NCBI RefSeq assembly: GCF_900110615.1
Contig: NZ_FOEI01000001.1
Coordinates: 620,001-684,000 of the forward strand
Source: Flavobacterium urocaniciphilum
GTDB taxonomy: Bacteria > Bacteroidota > Bacteroidia > Flavobacteriales > Flavobacteriaceae
Direction: 5' to 3'
Length of the DNA: 64,000 nt
The stretch's first letter is position 1; every line of letters begins with the position of its first letter. The notes beneath the pieces are model-generated. The model was not told the origin of the DNA. It saw only the letters and a program-made list of their open reading frames with translations, and did no database searches. Shown in pieces: positions 28,643 through 37,512 of the stretch. The translations under genes and the position numbers were made by a program.

Positions 28643-29781
28643 ATGGAAATAAAAGAAAATTTAAAGTTAGGTCAAGGGTACATCAGTGGATATATCTCAA
28701 TATTTTTAGGCATCAGTGCTTTTCTTGGTGTAATTTGTTTTAAATATCCTGAATGGTTGACAACGCCAGAATTTAGAGAAGTATACACAGGTGAAAGTAT
28801 GAAAATATTATTAACATCTGGTTTAGTCGCTGCCATGTTTTTTGCAGTAATAAGTTTGATTTTTGCAAAAATAAAAAATGGGCAATTATTGGATTGGTTT
28901 TTATCTTATTAACAATTTTTATTGGTGGTTTTGACGTTGACCCAAGGGCTGTAAATAAAACAAACTGGCATTTAGGTTTAGATTGGCTGTTATTAGATTT
29001 ATTTTTAATGACCTTAATTTTTATTCCAATAGAAATGTTTTTTCCTAAACGAAAAGAACAAAGTACATTTCATGAAGAATGGAGGACTGATTTGATGTAT
29101 TTTACGGTTAGTCATTTATTAATTCAGTTTTTCGGAATTATTACACAACAACCAGCAAAACTATTTTTTGGGTGGATGGGATTATCAGAATTTCAAAATT
29201 GGGTAAATTCATTACCATTTGCAATCGAATTGTTTTTAGCATTTTTTGTTGCTGATTTATTTCAATATTGGACACATAGAATTTTTCATACGCACCATTT
29301 TTTATGGCGTTTCCATTCGATTCATCATTCCACAGAGAATATGGATTGGTTAGCGGGTTCAAGAACGCATTTTGTTGATATTTTTGTAACCAGATCTATG
29401 GCTTTTATTCCGTTATATGTTTTCGGGTTTTCAACAATTACATTTAATGTATATGTAATATTTATGGCAATTCATGCAGTTTTAATTCATGCCAATACAA
29501 GAATTAATTTCGGATTTTTAAAATATATAATCGCCACTCCACAATATCATCATTGGCACCATTGTAAGAATCCTAAATTTTATGGTAAAAATTTCGCAAC
29601 AGTTTTTCCTTTTATCGATAAGCTTTTTGGAACTTATTTTTTACCAAAAGATGAATGGCCAGAAGACACTGGGCTTTTAGAGGCGAATTTCCCTAAAGGA
29701 TATGTAAAACAAGCCGTATATCCATTCACAAAAAGTCCATTTGATAAAGACTTAAATATGGAAGATTATTCCAAAAGATAA
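28643..29781 (+). pseudogene. Sterol desaturase/fatty acid hydroxylase-family membrane protein, interrupted by a -1 shift at 28873-28879
   Basis: Frame one (28643-28912) gives a membrane segment pair; the next frame back (through 29781) gives the rest, with the di-iron histidine clusters HRIFHTHHF, FHSIHHS and HHWHH of the FA_hydroxylase family. Adding one A in the run at 28867-28879, or slipping -1 on the heptamer A AAA AAT at 28873-28879, restores one protein of about 379 residues (KKWAIIGLVFILLT at the joint). These integral membrane oxygenases hydroxylate or desaturate lipid substrates; the actual one is unknown. The break may be a homopolymer sequencing error, a real mutation or recoding. 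Confidence 0.85.
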
Positions 29782-29782
29782 T

Positions 29783-29816
29783 AAAAAAGCGCTACAATTT
29801 TGTAGCGCTTTTTTAT
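29783..29816. terminator. Bidirectional terminator
   Basis: AAAAAAGCGCTACAA / TTGTAGCGCTTTTTTA hairpin between the desaturase-family gene and the convergent DUF1569 gene. Confidence 0.9.
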
Positions 29817-30262
29817 TAAACTCCAAATTGTCTTAAATGATGATCAACGTGTTTCCATTGTAAATTATTCCAATCGTTGGCATTCATTTTTCCCCAAAAT
29901 GGATGATTTACACATTTTATTGCTTGTTCACCTTGTTGAAATCTAGAAAAATTTGTAATTAAATCGTTTTTAACGACGCTAAAATCAAAATTTGTATCGT
30001 ATTTAAATTCTTTAGCTGTTGGACTGTTTTTGCCAAATTCAGGTTGTTTTAATACAGAACTTTTCATCATTCTTCCTAAAATTCTAAAAATAAAAGGAAC
30101 GTTTAATTCTTTTTCATTAAATGAAACTAAAATAGCATCATTAAGATGTTTAAGCATTTGATCTACACTCATTTTTCCCCATAACGCTTTTGTTTCAGGC
30201 GTTAATTGATTAATTCTTGATATAATTTCTTGATTATCAGTTTGATTAAAAATAGATTTCAT
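29816..30262 (-). CDS. DUF1569 (DinB-like) protein
   Basis: 148 residues. WGKMSVDQMLKHLNDA near residue 30 and the C-terminal W-KHVDHHLRQFGV carry the His positions of the DinB-like metal-binding bundle that DUF1569 belongs to. Last gene of a GNAT/methyltransferase/DUF1569 operon on the minus strand. Function unknown. Confidence 0.85.
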   Translation of the reverse strand: MKSIFNQTDNQEIISRINQLTPETKALWGKMSVDQMLKHLNDAILVSFNEKELNVPFIFRILGRMMKSSVLKQPEFGKNSPTAKEFKYDTNFDFSVVKNDLITNFSRFQQGEQAIKCVNHPFWGKMNANDWNNLQWKHVDHHLRQFGV

Positions 30263-30282
30263 TTATTTAATATTTAGTTTTA

Positions 30283-31074
30283 TTATTTTTTTATACCAAT
30301 AATACTGTACATCATTGGGATTTTATTTCCGAATTTTTGAATACGATATTTACCCGTTTCAAATTCTTCCATATCATTGAAGCATTTATAATTTGAAAAG
30401 TCAAATTCTTCAAAATGTTCTATGGAAATATTTTGCTTTAAAATTGCTTGAAAAACTTCACTTAAACTATGATTCCAGGAAATAGTTTTGTTTACAATTT
30501 CAGATTCTTTATTCGCATAAGTACCTGTATATTCTTCTTTTATTGGTTCCGACTTAAAGTAATTATAGAATACTTCGTTAAAATTATCATCATACATCCA
30601 AATCACTGGATGAAATTCAAAAAAAACAAATTTTCCATTTGGTTTTAAGGCATTTGCAATCACATTTGCCCATTTATCAACATCTGGAAGCCAACCAATT
30701 GTGCCGTAACTAGTATAAACAATATCGTATTTTTCGGTAATATGATTAAGTGTTTCATATACATCGCAACAAATAAACTCGGCATCTAAACCTAATTGAT
30801 TATTCAATTCTTTTGCTTTTGCAATTGCTTTATCTGAAAAATCTATTCCAGTTACTTTCGCTCCTAATCGAGCTAAAGACAAAGAATCTTGACCAAAATG
30901 ACATTGTAAATGTAAAATTCGTTTTCCTTTTACATCGCCAAGAGCTAGCATATCAGTTTGAGGTAGTGAGTTTTTTCCGTTTATGAAACTTTCTTGCTCA
31001 TAAAAATCGGAGTCAATATGTACATCCACTTTATTGTTCCATGTTTGTTTATTTAAATCGATATAGTTTTCCAT
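30283..31074 (-). CDS. Class I SAM-dependent methyltransferase
   Basis: 263 residues. SAM-binding motif I is in VTGIDFSDKAIAKAKEL preceded by LHLQCHFGQDSLSLARLGA; motif II region YDIVYTSYGTIGWLPD. The WNNKVDVHIDSDFY start is typical of a Bacteroidota branch annotated only as methyltransferase-domain proteins. Substrate unknown. It starts 2 bp after the GNAT gene ends and precedes DUF1569 by 20 bp. Confidence 0.9.
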   Translation of the reverse strand: MENYIDLNKQTWNNKVDVHIDSDFYEQESFINGKNSLPQTDMLALGDVKGKRILHLQCHFGQDSLSLARLGAKVTGIDFSDKAIAKAKELNNQLGLDAEFICCDVYETLNHITEKYDIVYTSYGTIGWLPDVDKWANVIANALKPNGKFVFFEFHPVIWMYDDNFNEVFYNYFKSEPIKEEYTGTYANKESEIVNKTISWNHSLSEVFQAILKQNISIEHFEEFDFSNYKCFNDMEEFETGKYRIQKFGNKIPMMYSIIGIKK

Positions 31075-31076
31075 AG

Positions 31077-31535
31077 TTATAAAATTAATTCCATTTGAAT
31101 ATCTGCCCGATCATAATCGGTTTCATCCATTGGGACTTCCACAAAATTGTATTTTAAATATAAATGTAATGCCGTTTTTAAAATTCGATTGGAAACTAAA
31201 AACAACTTTTCAGCATTTTGTTTCTTTACGAAATCTATCGAGGCTTCCATTAGTAAATTACTTAATTTTAATCCTTGATAATTCTCGTCAACAGCCATTT
31301 TCGCTAATTCGTACAATTTATCGTTGACTTTAATAACAGCAACGGTTCCTACTGGTTTGTCATCTATTATGCAAAAGAAAATTTCACCACCATTATTAAT
31401 AATGTCAGATTCAATAGTGTTAAATGTTTCTAAATCATGAGGTTCCACATAAAAATATTTCTCCAACCAAGCTTTATTTAATCGAATAAAATCTTCTTTA
31501 TATTGTGGAGAATATGATATGATTTTTGTGTTCAT
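31077..31535 (-). CDS. GNAT-family N-acetyltransferase
   Basis: 152 residues. The acetyl-CoA-binding core [25 protein letters not shown] matches motif A, with [21 protein letters not shown] as the following helix. First gene of a three-gene minus-strand operon, divergent from the PPIase gene. Substrate unknown. Confidence 0.9.
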   Translation of the reverse strand: MNTKIISYSPQYKEDFIRLNKAWLEKYFYVEPHDLETFNTIESDIINNGGEIFFCIIDDKPVGTVAVIKVNDKLYELAKMAVDENYQGLKLSNLLMEASIDFVKKQNAEKLFLVSNRILKTALHLYLKYNFVEVPMDETDYDRADIQMELIL

Positions 31536-31553
31536 AAAATAAGTAAAATATTG

Positions 31554-31561
31554 TACTTTTG
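31554..31561 (+). promoter_or_regulatory. Candidate -7 element for the PPIase gene
   Basis: TACTTTTG matching TAnnTTTG, 25 bp upstream of the ATG at 31587. A TTTG lies 25 bp upstream of it, slightly beyond the usual spacing. Confidence 0.45.
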
Positions 31562-31586
31562 CATTTCAAATATAAATATTAAAACA

Positions 31587-32519
31587 ATGCAAGACGGAAT
31601 TTACGCAAAATTTAATACAGCAAAAGGTTCAATTTTAGTAAAATTAACGCACGATAAAACTCCAGGAACAGTTGGTAACTTTGTTGGTTTAGCTGAAGGA
31701 CAATTAGAAAACAATGCAAAACCAATGGGAAAACCATATTATGATGGATTAAAATTCCATAGAGTTATTCCTGATTTTATGATTCAAGGTGGATGTCCTC
31801 AAGGAATTGGAACAGGTGGTCCGGGTTACCAATTTGATGATGAATTTCATCCAGAATTAAAACATGATAAACCAGGTGTTTTATCTATGGCAAATGCAGG
31901 TCCTGGAACTAACGGTTCTCAATTTTTCATTACTCATGTACCAACCAATTGGTTAGATGGAAAACATACAGTTTTTGGACATGTAGTTGAAGGACAAGAT
32001 GTTGTTGATGCAGTTGAAGGAAACGATTCATTAGATTCAATTGAAATTATTAGAGTTGGAGCTGAGGCTGAAAAATGGAATGCTATTGAAGCTTTCAGAA
32101 CTTTTGAAGGTTCAAGAGAAAAAAGAATCGCTGAACAAAAAAGATTAGCAGAAGAAGCTATGGAAAAATTAGCAGTTGGTTTTCAAAAAACAGAAAGCGG
32201 TTTACGTTACCAAATTATTCAAAAGGGTAGTGGTAAACAAGCTGAAAAAGGTAAAAAAGTTTCTGTTCACTATCAAGGTGCTTTAGATAACGGAATGGTT
32301 TTCGATTCATCTTATAAAAGAAAACAACCAATTGAATTTACACTAGGAATTGGACAAGTTATTGAAGGATGGGACGAAGGTATTGCTTTGTTACAAGTTG
32401 GAGATAAAGCTCGTTTTGTAATTCCTTCATATTTAGGATATGGTAGTCAAGGTGCAGGTGGTGTAATTCCAGGTGATGCAACTTTAGTATTCGATGTTGA
32501 ATTAATGGATGTAAAATAA
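31587..32519 (+). CDS. Dual-family peptidyl-prolyl isomerase: cyclophilin-FKBP fusion
   Basis: 310 residues from ATG 31587. Residues 1-170 are a cyclophilin domain ([37 protein letters not shown]). A charged helical linker covers about 175-205. Residues 210-310 are an FKBP domain ([52 protein letters not shown]). Cyclophilin-first fusions of this kind are known from flavobacteria. No signal peptide, so a cytosolic foldase. The strong -7 element and lack of partners suggest independent expression. Confidence 0.93.
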   Translation: MQDGIYAKFNTAKGSILVKLTHDKTPGTVGNFVGLAEGQLENNAKPMGKPYYDGLKFHRVIPDFMIQGGCPQGIGTGGPGYQFDDEFHPELKHDKPGVLSMANAGPGTNGSQFFITHVPTNWLDGKHTVFGHVVEGQDVVDAVEGNDSLDSIEIIRVGAEAEKWNAIEAFRTFEGSREKRIAEQKRLAEEAMEKLAVGFQKTESGLRYQIIQKGSGKQAEKGKKVSVHYQGALDNGMVFDSSYKRKQPIEFTLGIGQVIEGWDEGIALLQVGDKARFVIPSYLGYGSQGAGGVIPGDATLVFDVELMDVK

Positions 32520-32552
32520 GCATTAAGCTTACCAAATAAAAAAATATTTGTT

Positions 32553-32591
32553 AAAATCCGTTCTGATTTTTTATCGGAACGGATTTTTTTT
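32553..32591 (+). terminator. Intrinsic terminator after PPIase gene
   Basis: AAAATCCGTTC / GAACGGATTTTTTT long hairpin with T tract. Confidence 0.85.
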
Positions 32592-32619
32592 ATATTTGAA
32601 TAAACTAAAACGAAACATT

Positions 32620-32907
32620 ATGAAAACTAAAATTGTTATAGGATTATTTTCTTTGGCATTTGCAATAGGATGTTCTACTGCAAATAAATTACCTAATACG
32701 GAAGTAATTACAAATACTGCTCAAACAATTGATTTGGCACAAGGAAAAATTTTATATGAAGGAAAGTGTGGAAGATGCCATGGTTTATATGAGCCTACAA
32801 AATTTTCTGCTGCAGAATGGAAGCCTATTGTTGAAAGAATGGCACCAAAAGCTAAACTTACTGATGAGCAAAAAGATATGGTTTATGCTTATTTAACAAC
32901 ACCTTAA
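32620..32907 (+). CDS. Small c-type cytochrome lipoprotein
   Basis: 95 residues from ATG 32620; an upstream in-frame start would overlap the terminator. The signal peptide ends in a lipobox (FAIGCST). A single haem site, CGRCH, is at about residue 51-55, and the axial Met is likely the one in ERMAPKAKL. It would be a membrane-tethered electron carrier outside the cytoplasmic membrane. No oxidase or reductase is adjacent. Confidence 0.88.
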   Translation: MKTKIVIGLFSLAFAIGCSTANKLPNTEVITNTAQTIDLAQGKILYEGKCGRCHGLYEPTKFSAAEWKPIVERMAPKAKLTDEQKDMVYAYLTTP

Positions 32908-32947
32908 GTGAAATAATTTTGCTATCAATATAATATCAAGTAACTTT

Positions 32948-32971
32948 GGCTCGTAATTTGCGAGCCATTTT
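32948..32971 (+). terminator. Intrinsic terminator after cytochrome gene
   Basis: GGCTCG TAATTTG CGAGCC stem followed by ATTTTTA; it ends only a few bases before the next start codon at 32976, so the next gene is transcribed either by read-through or from a promoter inside this region. Confidence 0.65.
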
Positions 32972-32975
32972 TATT

Positions 32976-33473
32976 ATGAAAAAGTTTTTATTTTTATTAT
33001 TATTTTCTGCATTTTGTTTTTCACAAGATGGCTTACCTCATTGTGGCTTCGATTTTACAACGTATTTAGTTGCCAATCCGATTGATGCTACAACCAAAAA
33101 AACAATTGATAGTTTAACAATTACTCTAATTGATGCTTCTGGTAATGAAGTAGTAAATTTAAATAATCAATATAGTTTTATTAATAAAGATAAGACCATG
33201 AATTTTGTTAAGAACCATAAAGTAAAATTAGAAAATTCTGAAGAAAAATGGTTTTATAATATTTGTGAAGATCAGTATTTACTACAATTAAAAGCCGATT
33301 TTATTCCAGAAGAAAAAGGCTATTCTATAAAAATTACTGATCCATTGAATCGCTATTACGCGACTATTGTTCCTGTTTTCAATAACAATCTATTTGTTTT
33401 GTGTACGACTAAAGTTAAAAGTTTCGGACCAAAAATGACCAACAATATGATTGTAGTTGAATTAAATAAATAA
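32976..33473 (+). CDS. Secreted protein of unknown function
   Basis: 165 residues from ATG 32976 with signal peptide MKKFLFLLLFSAFCFSQ. The mature part is beta-rich with cysteines at HCGF and NICED. The pattern (DATTKKTIDSLTITLIDASG, then YSIKITDPLNRYYA) resembles a carboxypeptidase-regulatory-like or Ig-like strand order, but I do not recognise a named family. Convergent with the SRPBCC gene, 1 bp apart, with no terminator between. Confidence 0.72.
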   Translation: MKKFLFLLLFSAFCFSQDGLPHCGFDFTTYLVANPIDATTKKTIDSLTITLIDASGNEVVNLNNQYSFINKDKTMNFVKNHKVKLENSEEKWFYNICEDQYLLQLKADFIPEEKGYSIKITDPLNRYYATIVPVFNNNLFVLCTTKVKSFGPKMTNNMIVVELNK

Positions 33474-33474
33474 A

Positions 33475-34548
33475 TTATTCTTTTGGTTCTGTTTCTGAAG
33501 TGGTAGTTGTTGCCGTACTATCTTTTTCTACTTTTCTTCTTTGAGGTTTTTTCTTTACAATAGGAATATAAACTTCAGTTTCCCATTTAGAAGGTTCTTT
33601 AACTTCTGGTAACGATTTTTTATAAATTCCCATATAAATTGATGCTCTGTCTTCTGCAAATTTATTTTTATAAATAAAGTTTCTAGATTTAGACCAAGCT
33701 TCTTTCATATGAGAATAATCTCCTGTTAAGGTAGTTTTTACGGCTAAAAAGGATTCAAAACTATTTCCTTGAATTTGACTTTCTGGCGTAGTTAAAATTT
33801 CATCTTTTACAGGAACACACATAGAATATTTCATCATGTTTCCATTTGGAGTATTATGAAAAATTACAAACGGTACACCTAATGTTTCTATATTATTTGT
33901 TTTAATGAATGATTTAATTGACTTTAATAAAATTTTAGATTTTTTAGGGAAATCTTTTACTAAACAGGAATCTTTTTGTTCTATAAAATTTGTTTCAGGA
34001 CGATTTACTAATCCTTGAACAGAAATTTTATAACTTCCCAATTCGTTAACTAAATAATTATTAATTTTTGCTAAACTTTCTTCAATTTGTGGACCTACAT
34101 AACTCGTAATTCCACCATTTAAAACAGAATAGATTTTTTCTTTAAAAGTTAAATCTCCTTTAATTGTTACTAAAGCTAAAGTTCCCGTTTTAGTTTTTTT
34201 AAATTTCCAATGTAGGCTTTGTTTGTTACTACTTTCAATATAATCTTGAACGATAGAATCTTTTTCAGAAAATGTAGTGATAATTTTATTGTCGGAATCC
34301 CATTTTACAAATGATTTTTCACCTATTGTGTTTTCAGAAGTGGTAAAAGTAAAATCTTCATCTTTATTAAATTGCTGCCATTCACCCCAATTGGTAAAGT
34401 CATTTACATATTCGTAAACTAAATTGGAAGGCATTTTTATCTCTTTTTTCTTTGTGATTTGGTACGTTGCAGGTTGTGTGGCTACAAATACTACAAATGC
34501 CAGTAAAAAAAGTAAAAATAATAAGGTTAAATATTTAGCAATTCTCAT
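33475..34548 (-). CDS. Membrane-anchored SRPBCC plus GyrI-like domain protein
   Basis: 357 residues. One N-terminal membrane anchor (residues 5-25), then an SRPBCC/polyketide-cyclase domain (about 30-155: MPSNLVYEYVNDFTNWGEWQQF) and a GyrI-like effector-binding domain (about 170-330: FIKTNNIETLGVPFVIFH, then YSHMKEAWSKSRNFI). The tail is Lys/Thr/Ser-rich. Both domains bind hydrophobic small molecules, so a sensor or carrier at the membrane is plausible, but the role is unknown. A small membrane protein gene lies upstream on the same strand. Confidence 0.8.
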   Translation of the reverse strand: MRIAKYLTLLFLLFLLAFVVFVATQPATYQITKKKEIKMPSNLVYEYVNDFTNWGEWQQFNKDEDFTFTTSENTIGEKSFVKWDSDNKIITTFSEKDSIVQDYIESSNKQSLHWKFKKTKTGTLALVTIKGDLTFKEKIYSVLNGGITSYVGPQIEESLAKINNYLVNELGSYKISVQGLVNRPETNFIEQKDSCLVKDFPKKSKILLKSIKSFIKTNNIETLGVPFVIFHNTPNGNMMKYSMCVPVKDEILTTPESQIQGNSFESFLAVKTTLTGDYSHMKEAWSKSRNFIYKNKFAEDRASIYMGIYKKSLPEVKEPSKWETEVYIPIVKKKPQRRKVEKDSTATTTTSETEPKE

Positions 34549-34583
34549 GTATTCCGATGTCTAAGAAATCAAATATAAAAAAA

Positions 34584-34772
34584 TTAATCCATTATAAATG
34601 TTTTTATCAAAAATAAGAAGACAATAAATAATAAAAATCCTAATAAAATCCATTTTGCTCCTTTGTATTGTTGACGGTGTATTTTTTTGTCTTTCAAATA
34701 CATAAATACTATAATTATAATAAAAGTAATTGCAAATAAAATGGCGAAAATGGTTTGTCCTTTTGAAAACAT
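34584..34772 (-). CDS. Small two-helix membrane protein
   Basis: 62 residues with two hydrophobic helices (about 7-25 and 42-60) joined by a basic loop (KDKKIHRQQYKGAK). It starts a minus-strand pair with the SRPBCC-GyrI protein, 35 bp downstream. Homologues occur widely in Flavobacteria without a known function. Coding call rests on the clean start, charged loop and position. Confidence 0.7.
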   Translation of the reverse strand: MFSKGQTIFAILFAITFIIIIVFMYLKDKKIHRQQYKGAKWILLGFLLFIVFLFLIKTFIMD

Positions 34773-34847
34773 GTTGATAAATTTTTAAACAAATTTAAGG
34801 ATTACATTATTTAAAATATAATTTTATAGAATTAAAATTTTGATGAT

Positions 34848-35231
34848 ATGCAAAAACAATTAGACGCTGTAAAATTATTTCATACTACTTATGGATTAGG
34901 AGTAAGTGCTGAAATGAAAGGAGATTTAGGAGAACAAAAAAACATGCTTCGTTTTGAATTAATGAAAGAAGAAAATGAAGAGTATTTAGAAGCTGTAAAA
35001 AATAACGATATTGTTGAAATTGCTGATGCTTTAGGTGATATGTTGTATATTTTATGTGGAACTATTTTAGAACACGGTTTACAACATAAAATAGAATCTG
35101 TTTTTGATGAAATTCAGAGAAGTAATATGAGTAAATTAGGTGAAGACGGAAAACCAATTTATAGAGAAGATGGTAAAGTAATGAAAGGTCCGAATTACTT
35201 TAAACCAAATTTTGAAGAAATATTGAAATAG
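34848..35231 (+). CDS. MazG/PRA-PH-like nucleoside triphosphate pyrophosphohydrolase
   Basis: 127 residues, all-alpha NTP-PPase type. The metal-binding acidic helices are visible as MKEENEEYLEA and EIADALGDMLYIL (ExxE followed by ExxD). Likely hydrolyses a non-canonical NTP to NMP plus pyrophosphate in the cytosol. Separate from the HisE domain of this window. Followed by a bidirectional terminator. Confidence 0.88.
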   Translation: MQKQLDAVKLFHTTYGLGVSAEMKGDLGEQKNMLRFELMKEENEEYLEAVKNNDIVEIADALGDMLYILCGTILEHGLQHKIESVFDEIQRSNMSKLGEDGKPIYREDGKVMKGPNYFKPNFEEILK

Positions 35232-35280
35232 TTTTCAGTTTTCATTCACAGTCTCAAGATTCAGGATTGCGAGTTAAAAT

Positions 35281-35325
35281 AAAAAAAGTCTCAGTTTTCA
35301 TTTCTTTAAACTGAGACTTTTTTAC
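35281..35325. terminator. Bidirectional terminator between convergent genes
   Basis: AAAAAAAGTCTCAGTTT / AAACTGAGACTTTTTT, a 16-bp stem between the pyrophosphohydrolase and ilvE. Its 3' arm sequence AAACTGAGAC recurs just downstream at 35335 and again at 50388. Confidence 0.88.
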
Positions 35326-35350
35326 TGTTATTTTAAACTGAGACTGAACA

Positions 35351-36415
35351 CTAAACCTTCACCGTCCAACCAAAAGTGTCTTCGGCTAATTTGTATTGAA
35401 TATTATTTAATTTTTCTTTAATATCTAAAGCAAATGAATTTTCTAATTTTGGTAATTCAAAATATTCGTCTCTGAAAGAGAAACCAACAATTGGATTAAT
35501 AACAGCAGCAGTTCCAGCTCCAAAAATTTCTTTTAAAGTTCCGTTTTTAGCAGCAGCTACAAGTTCTTCAACTAAAACAGGACGAACTTCAGTTGCAATT
35601 CCATCTCTTTTTGCAATATCCAAAACAGATTTTCTAGTTACACCATCCAAAATTCTTTCTGAAGTAGGTGCAGTTAATAAAGTATCTCCAATTCTGAAGA
35701 AAACATTCATTGTTCCTGCTTCTTCTAATTTTGTATGTGTAGCATCATCTGTCCAAATAATTTGTTGAAATCCTTGGTCATTCGCTAATTTAGTTGGATA
35801 AAATTGTGCTGAATAGTTTCCAGCTGCTTTTGCGGCACCAATTCCACCATTAGCGGCACGACTGAAATGTTCTGCAATTACAACTTTTACTTCTCCAGAA
35901 TAATATGATTTTGCTGGCGATAAAATAATCATGAAACGATATTGAGTAGAAGGTTGTGCAATAACACCGCTTCCAATAGCTATCATAAATGGTCTAATAT
36001 ATAAAGCGTTTCCTTTACCAAATTTAACCCATTCTTTTTCTAATTGTAATAATGCTTTTAAACCTCCAATAAATACTTCTTCCGGTACTTCTGGCATTGC
36101 CATTCTAACAGCACTTTTATTGAAACGTTCATGATTTTGATCAGGACGAAATAACCAAATATCTTCGTTGGCATCTTTATATGCTTTCATTCCTTCAAAA
36201 ATAGCTTGTCCGTAATGGAAAACTTTTGCAGAAGGATCAATCATAAAAGGTTCGTAAGGTTTTATTACAGGTTGTTCCCAAGCGCCATTTCTAAAATCAC
36301 AAATTAACATGTGATCCGTAAAAGTATTGCCGAAAGTTATGTTTTCAAAATCAACTTCATTTATTTTAGAAGTCTGTGCTTTAATTATTTTAATGTCGCT
36401 TAATAAACTATTCAT
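35351..36415 (-). CDS. ilvE: Branched-chain amino acid aminotransferase
   Basis: 354 residues, fold-type IV PLP enzyme. FHYGQAIFEGMKAYK, the PLP lysine in GAAKAAGNYSAQ, and TNVF-like region AGTMNVFFRIGDTLLTAPTSERILDGVTR are diagnostic. Catalyses the last step of Leu/Ile/Val synthesis and the first of their breakdown. Monocistronic with a terminator at the 3' end. Confidence 0.95.
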   Translation of the reverse strand: MNSLLSDIKIIKAQTSKINEVDFENITFGNTFTDHMLICDFRNGAWEQPVIKPYEPFMIDPSAKVFHYGQAIFEGMKAYKDANEDIWLFRPDQNHERFNKSAVRMAMPEVPEEVFIGGLKALLQLEKEWVKFGKGNALYIRPFMIAIGSGVIAQPSTQYRFMIILSPAKSYYSGEVKVVIAEHFSRAANGGIGAAKAAGNYSAQFYPTKLANDQGFQQIIWTDDATHTKLEEAGTMNVFFRIGDTLLTAPTSERILDGVTRKSVLDIAKRDGIATEVRPVLVEELVAAAKNGTLKEIFGAGTAAVINPIVGFSFRDEYFELPKLENSFALDIKEKLNNIQYKLAEDTFGWTVKV

Positions 36416-36562
36416 TATAGGTAAAAAATTGTATTGTTTTATTTTGATTTTTTACAAATTTATTAAAATAAATACTTTTTTAATTTCATTTTACGAATAA
36501 TTATTAACAAAGTATACTATAAATAATTAAATTTGTTTTTTTGTAACAATAAAAATCAAAAT

Positions 36563-37054
36563 ATGAAAAAAATTATTATTGCATCTTTTGTTTTATTAGG
36601 AGCTTTCTCATGTAAAAAAGAACAAATAGAGCCAAAAGCAGAAACTAAAGTTACTTATGCTTCTTTTGGAGATAAAATTGTAGCTGATAATGCTTTAACA
36701 AAAGAACAAGTTTTAGAAAAATACAACTCTTTAAAAGAAGGAGATACGATTAATTTAAAATTTGCTACTAAGATTAATGAAATTTGTCAAAACAAAGGAT
36801 GTTGGATGACATTAGATTTAGGAAATGATCAGAAATCATTTGTAAAATTTAAAGATTATGCTTTTTTCGTTCCAATGAATGCTCAAAATAGAGATGCTGT
36901 AGTGGAAGGTAAGGCTTTTATTGAAGAAACTTCAGTGGCAGAATTGAAACATTATGCTGAAGATGAAGGAAAATCTCAAGCTTCAATTGATAGTATTAAA
37001 GAGCCAAAAAAAGAGTTGAAATTTTTAGCTCATGGCGTTTTAATTGCTAAATAA
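36563..37054 (+). CDS. DUF4920 lipoprotein
   Basis: 163 residues from ATG 36563; the codons before it lie in the AT-rich leader. Signal peptide with lipobox (LGAFSCKKE). The conserved core KINEICQNKGCWMTLDLG, then FVKFKDYAFFVPMNA is DUF4920, of unknown role. Two cysteines (CQNKGC) could bind metal. It is followed after 2 bp by a c-type cytochrome lipoprotein, so the pair probably works together in the periplasm. Confidence 0.87.
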   Translation: MKKIIIASFVLLGAFSCKKEQIEPKAETKVTYASFGDKIVADNALTKEQVLEKYNSLKEGDTINLKFATKINEICQNKGCWMTLDLGNDQKSFVKFKDYAFFVPMNAQNRDAVVEGKAFIEETSVAELKHYAEDEGKSQASIDSIKEPKKELKFLAHGVLIAK

Positions 37055-37056
37055 TT

Positions 37057-37476
37057 ATGAGAATTCTATTATTTGCACTTTCTGTTTTATTTGTAAGTTG
37101 TACGAATAAATCAGAAGAAAAAGAAGCTCAGCCAAAAGAAGAGTTTGAGATGTATGAAATCTCTGAAATGGCAGGGTTAATGGAACAAATGTATGTTGAG
37201 AATACTAGATTAAAAGAAAGAATTATGAATAATGATTCTTTAGGAAAGTTTCCAGAATATTTTAATAAAATAGAAAAAGCTACTTTTACAAAAGGGAAGG
37301 AGCGAGACGATTTTTTTAATACGAATGCTCAAACTTTTTTACAATTACAAGCTGAAATTTATACTGCTAAAGATTCTAAAAAAGCTTTTAATGAAATGGT
37401 AGATCAATGTATTACTTGTCATGAAGTAAAATGTGGCGGACCAATAATGCGAATTAAGAAATTGTATATCAAATAA
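37057..37476 (+). CDS. c-type cytochrome-like lipoprotein
   Basis: 139 residues. Lipobox LFVSCTN; an all-helical mature part with a single haem-binding CITCH near the C-terminus (residues 116-120), the layout of cytochrome c' type four-helix bundles. Cotranscribed with the DUF4920 gene 2 bp upstream. Electron-transfer or gas-sensing function is inferred from the fold. Confidence 0.82.
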   Translation: MRILLFALSVLFVSCTNKSEEKEAQPKEEFEMYEISEMAGLMEQMYVENTRLKERIMNNDSLGKFPEYFNKIEKATFTKGKERDDFFNTNAQTFLQLQAEIYTAKDSKKAFNEMVDQCITCHEVKCGGPIMRIKKLYIK

Positions 37477-37477
37477 T

Positions 37478-37512
37478 TAAAAAATCCAGAATTTTCATTC
37501 TGGATTTTTTTA
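37478..37512. terminator. Bidirectional terminator
   Basis: AAAAAATCCAGAAT TTTC ATTCTGGATTTTTTT between the cytochrome gene and the convergent NlpC/P60 gene. Confidence 0.88.

Noticed and set aside
28894..28912. TTG at 28894 as an independent start for the desaturase domain
   Set aside because: Upstream codons in the same frame continue the membrane helix, and the joint protein is coherent; a new start would cut a helix in half.
32546..32620. Upstream in-frame start for the cytochrome lipoprotein
   Set aside because: It would lie within the terminator hairpin and bury the signal peptide and lipobox.
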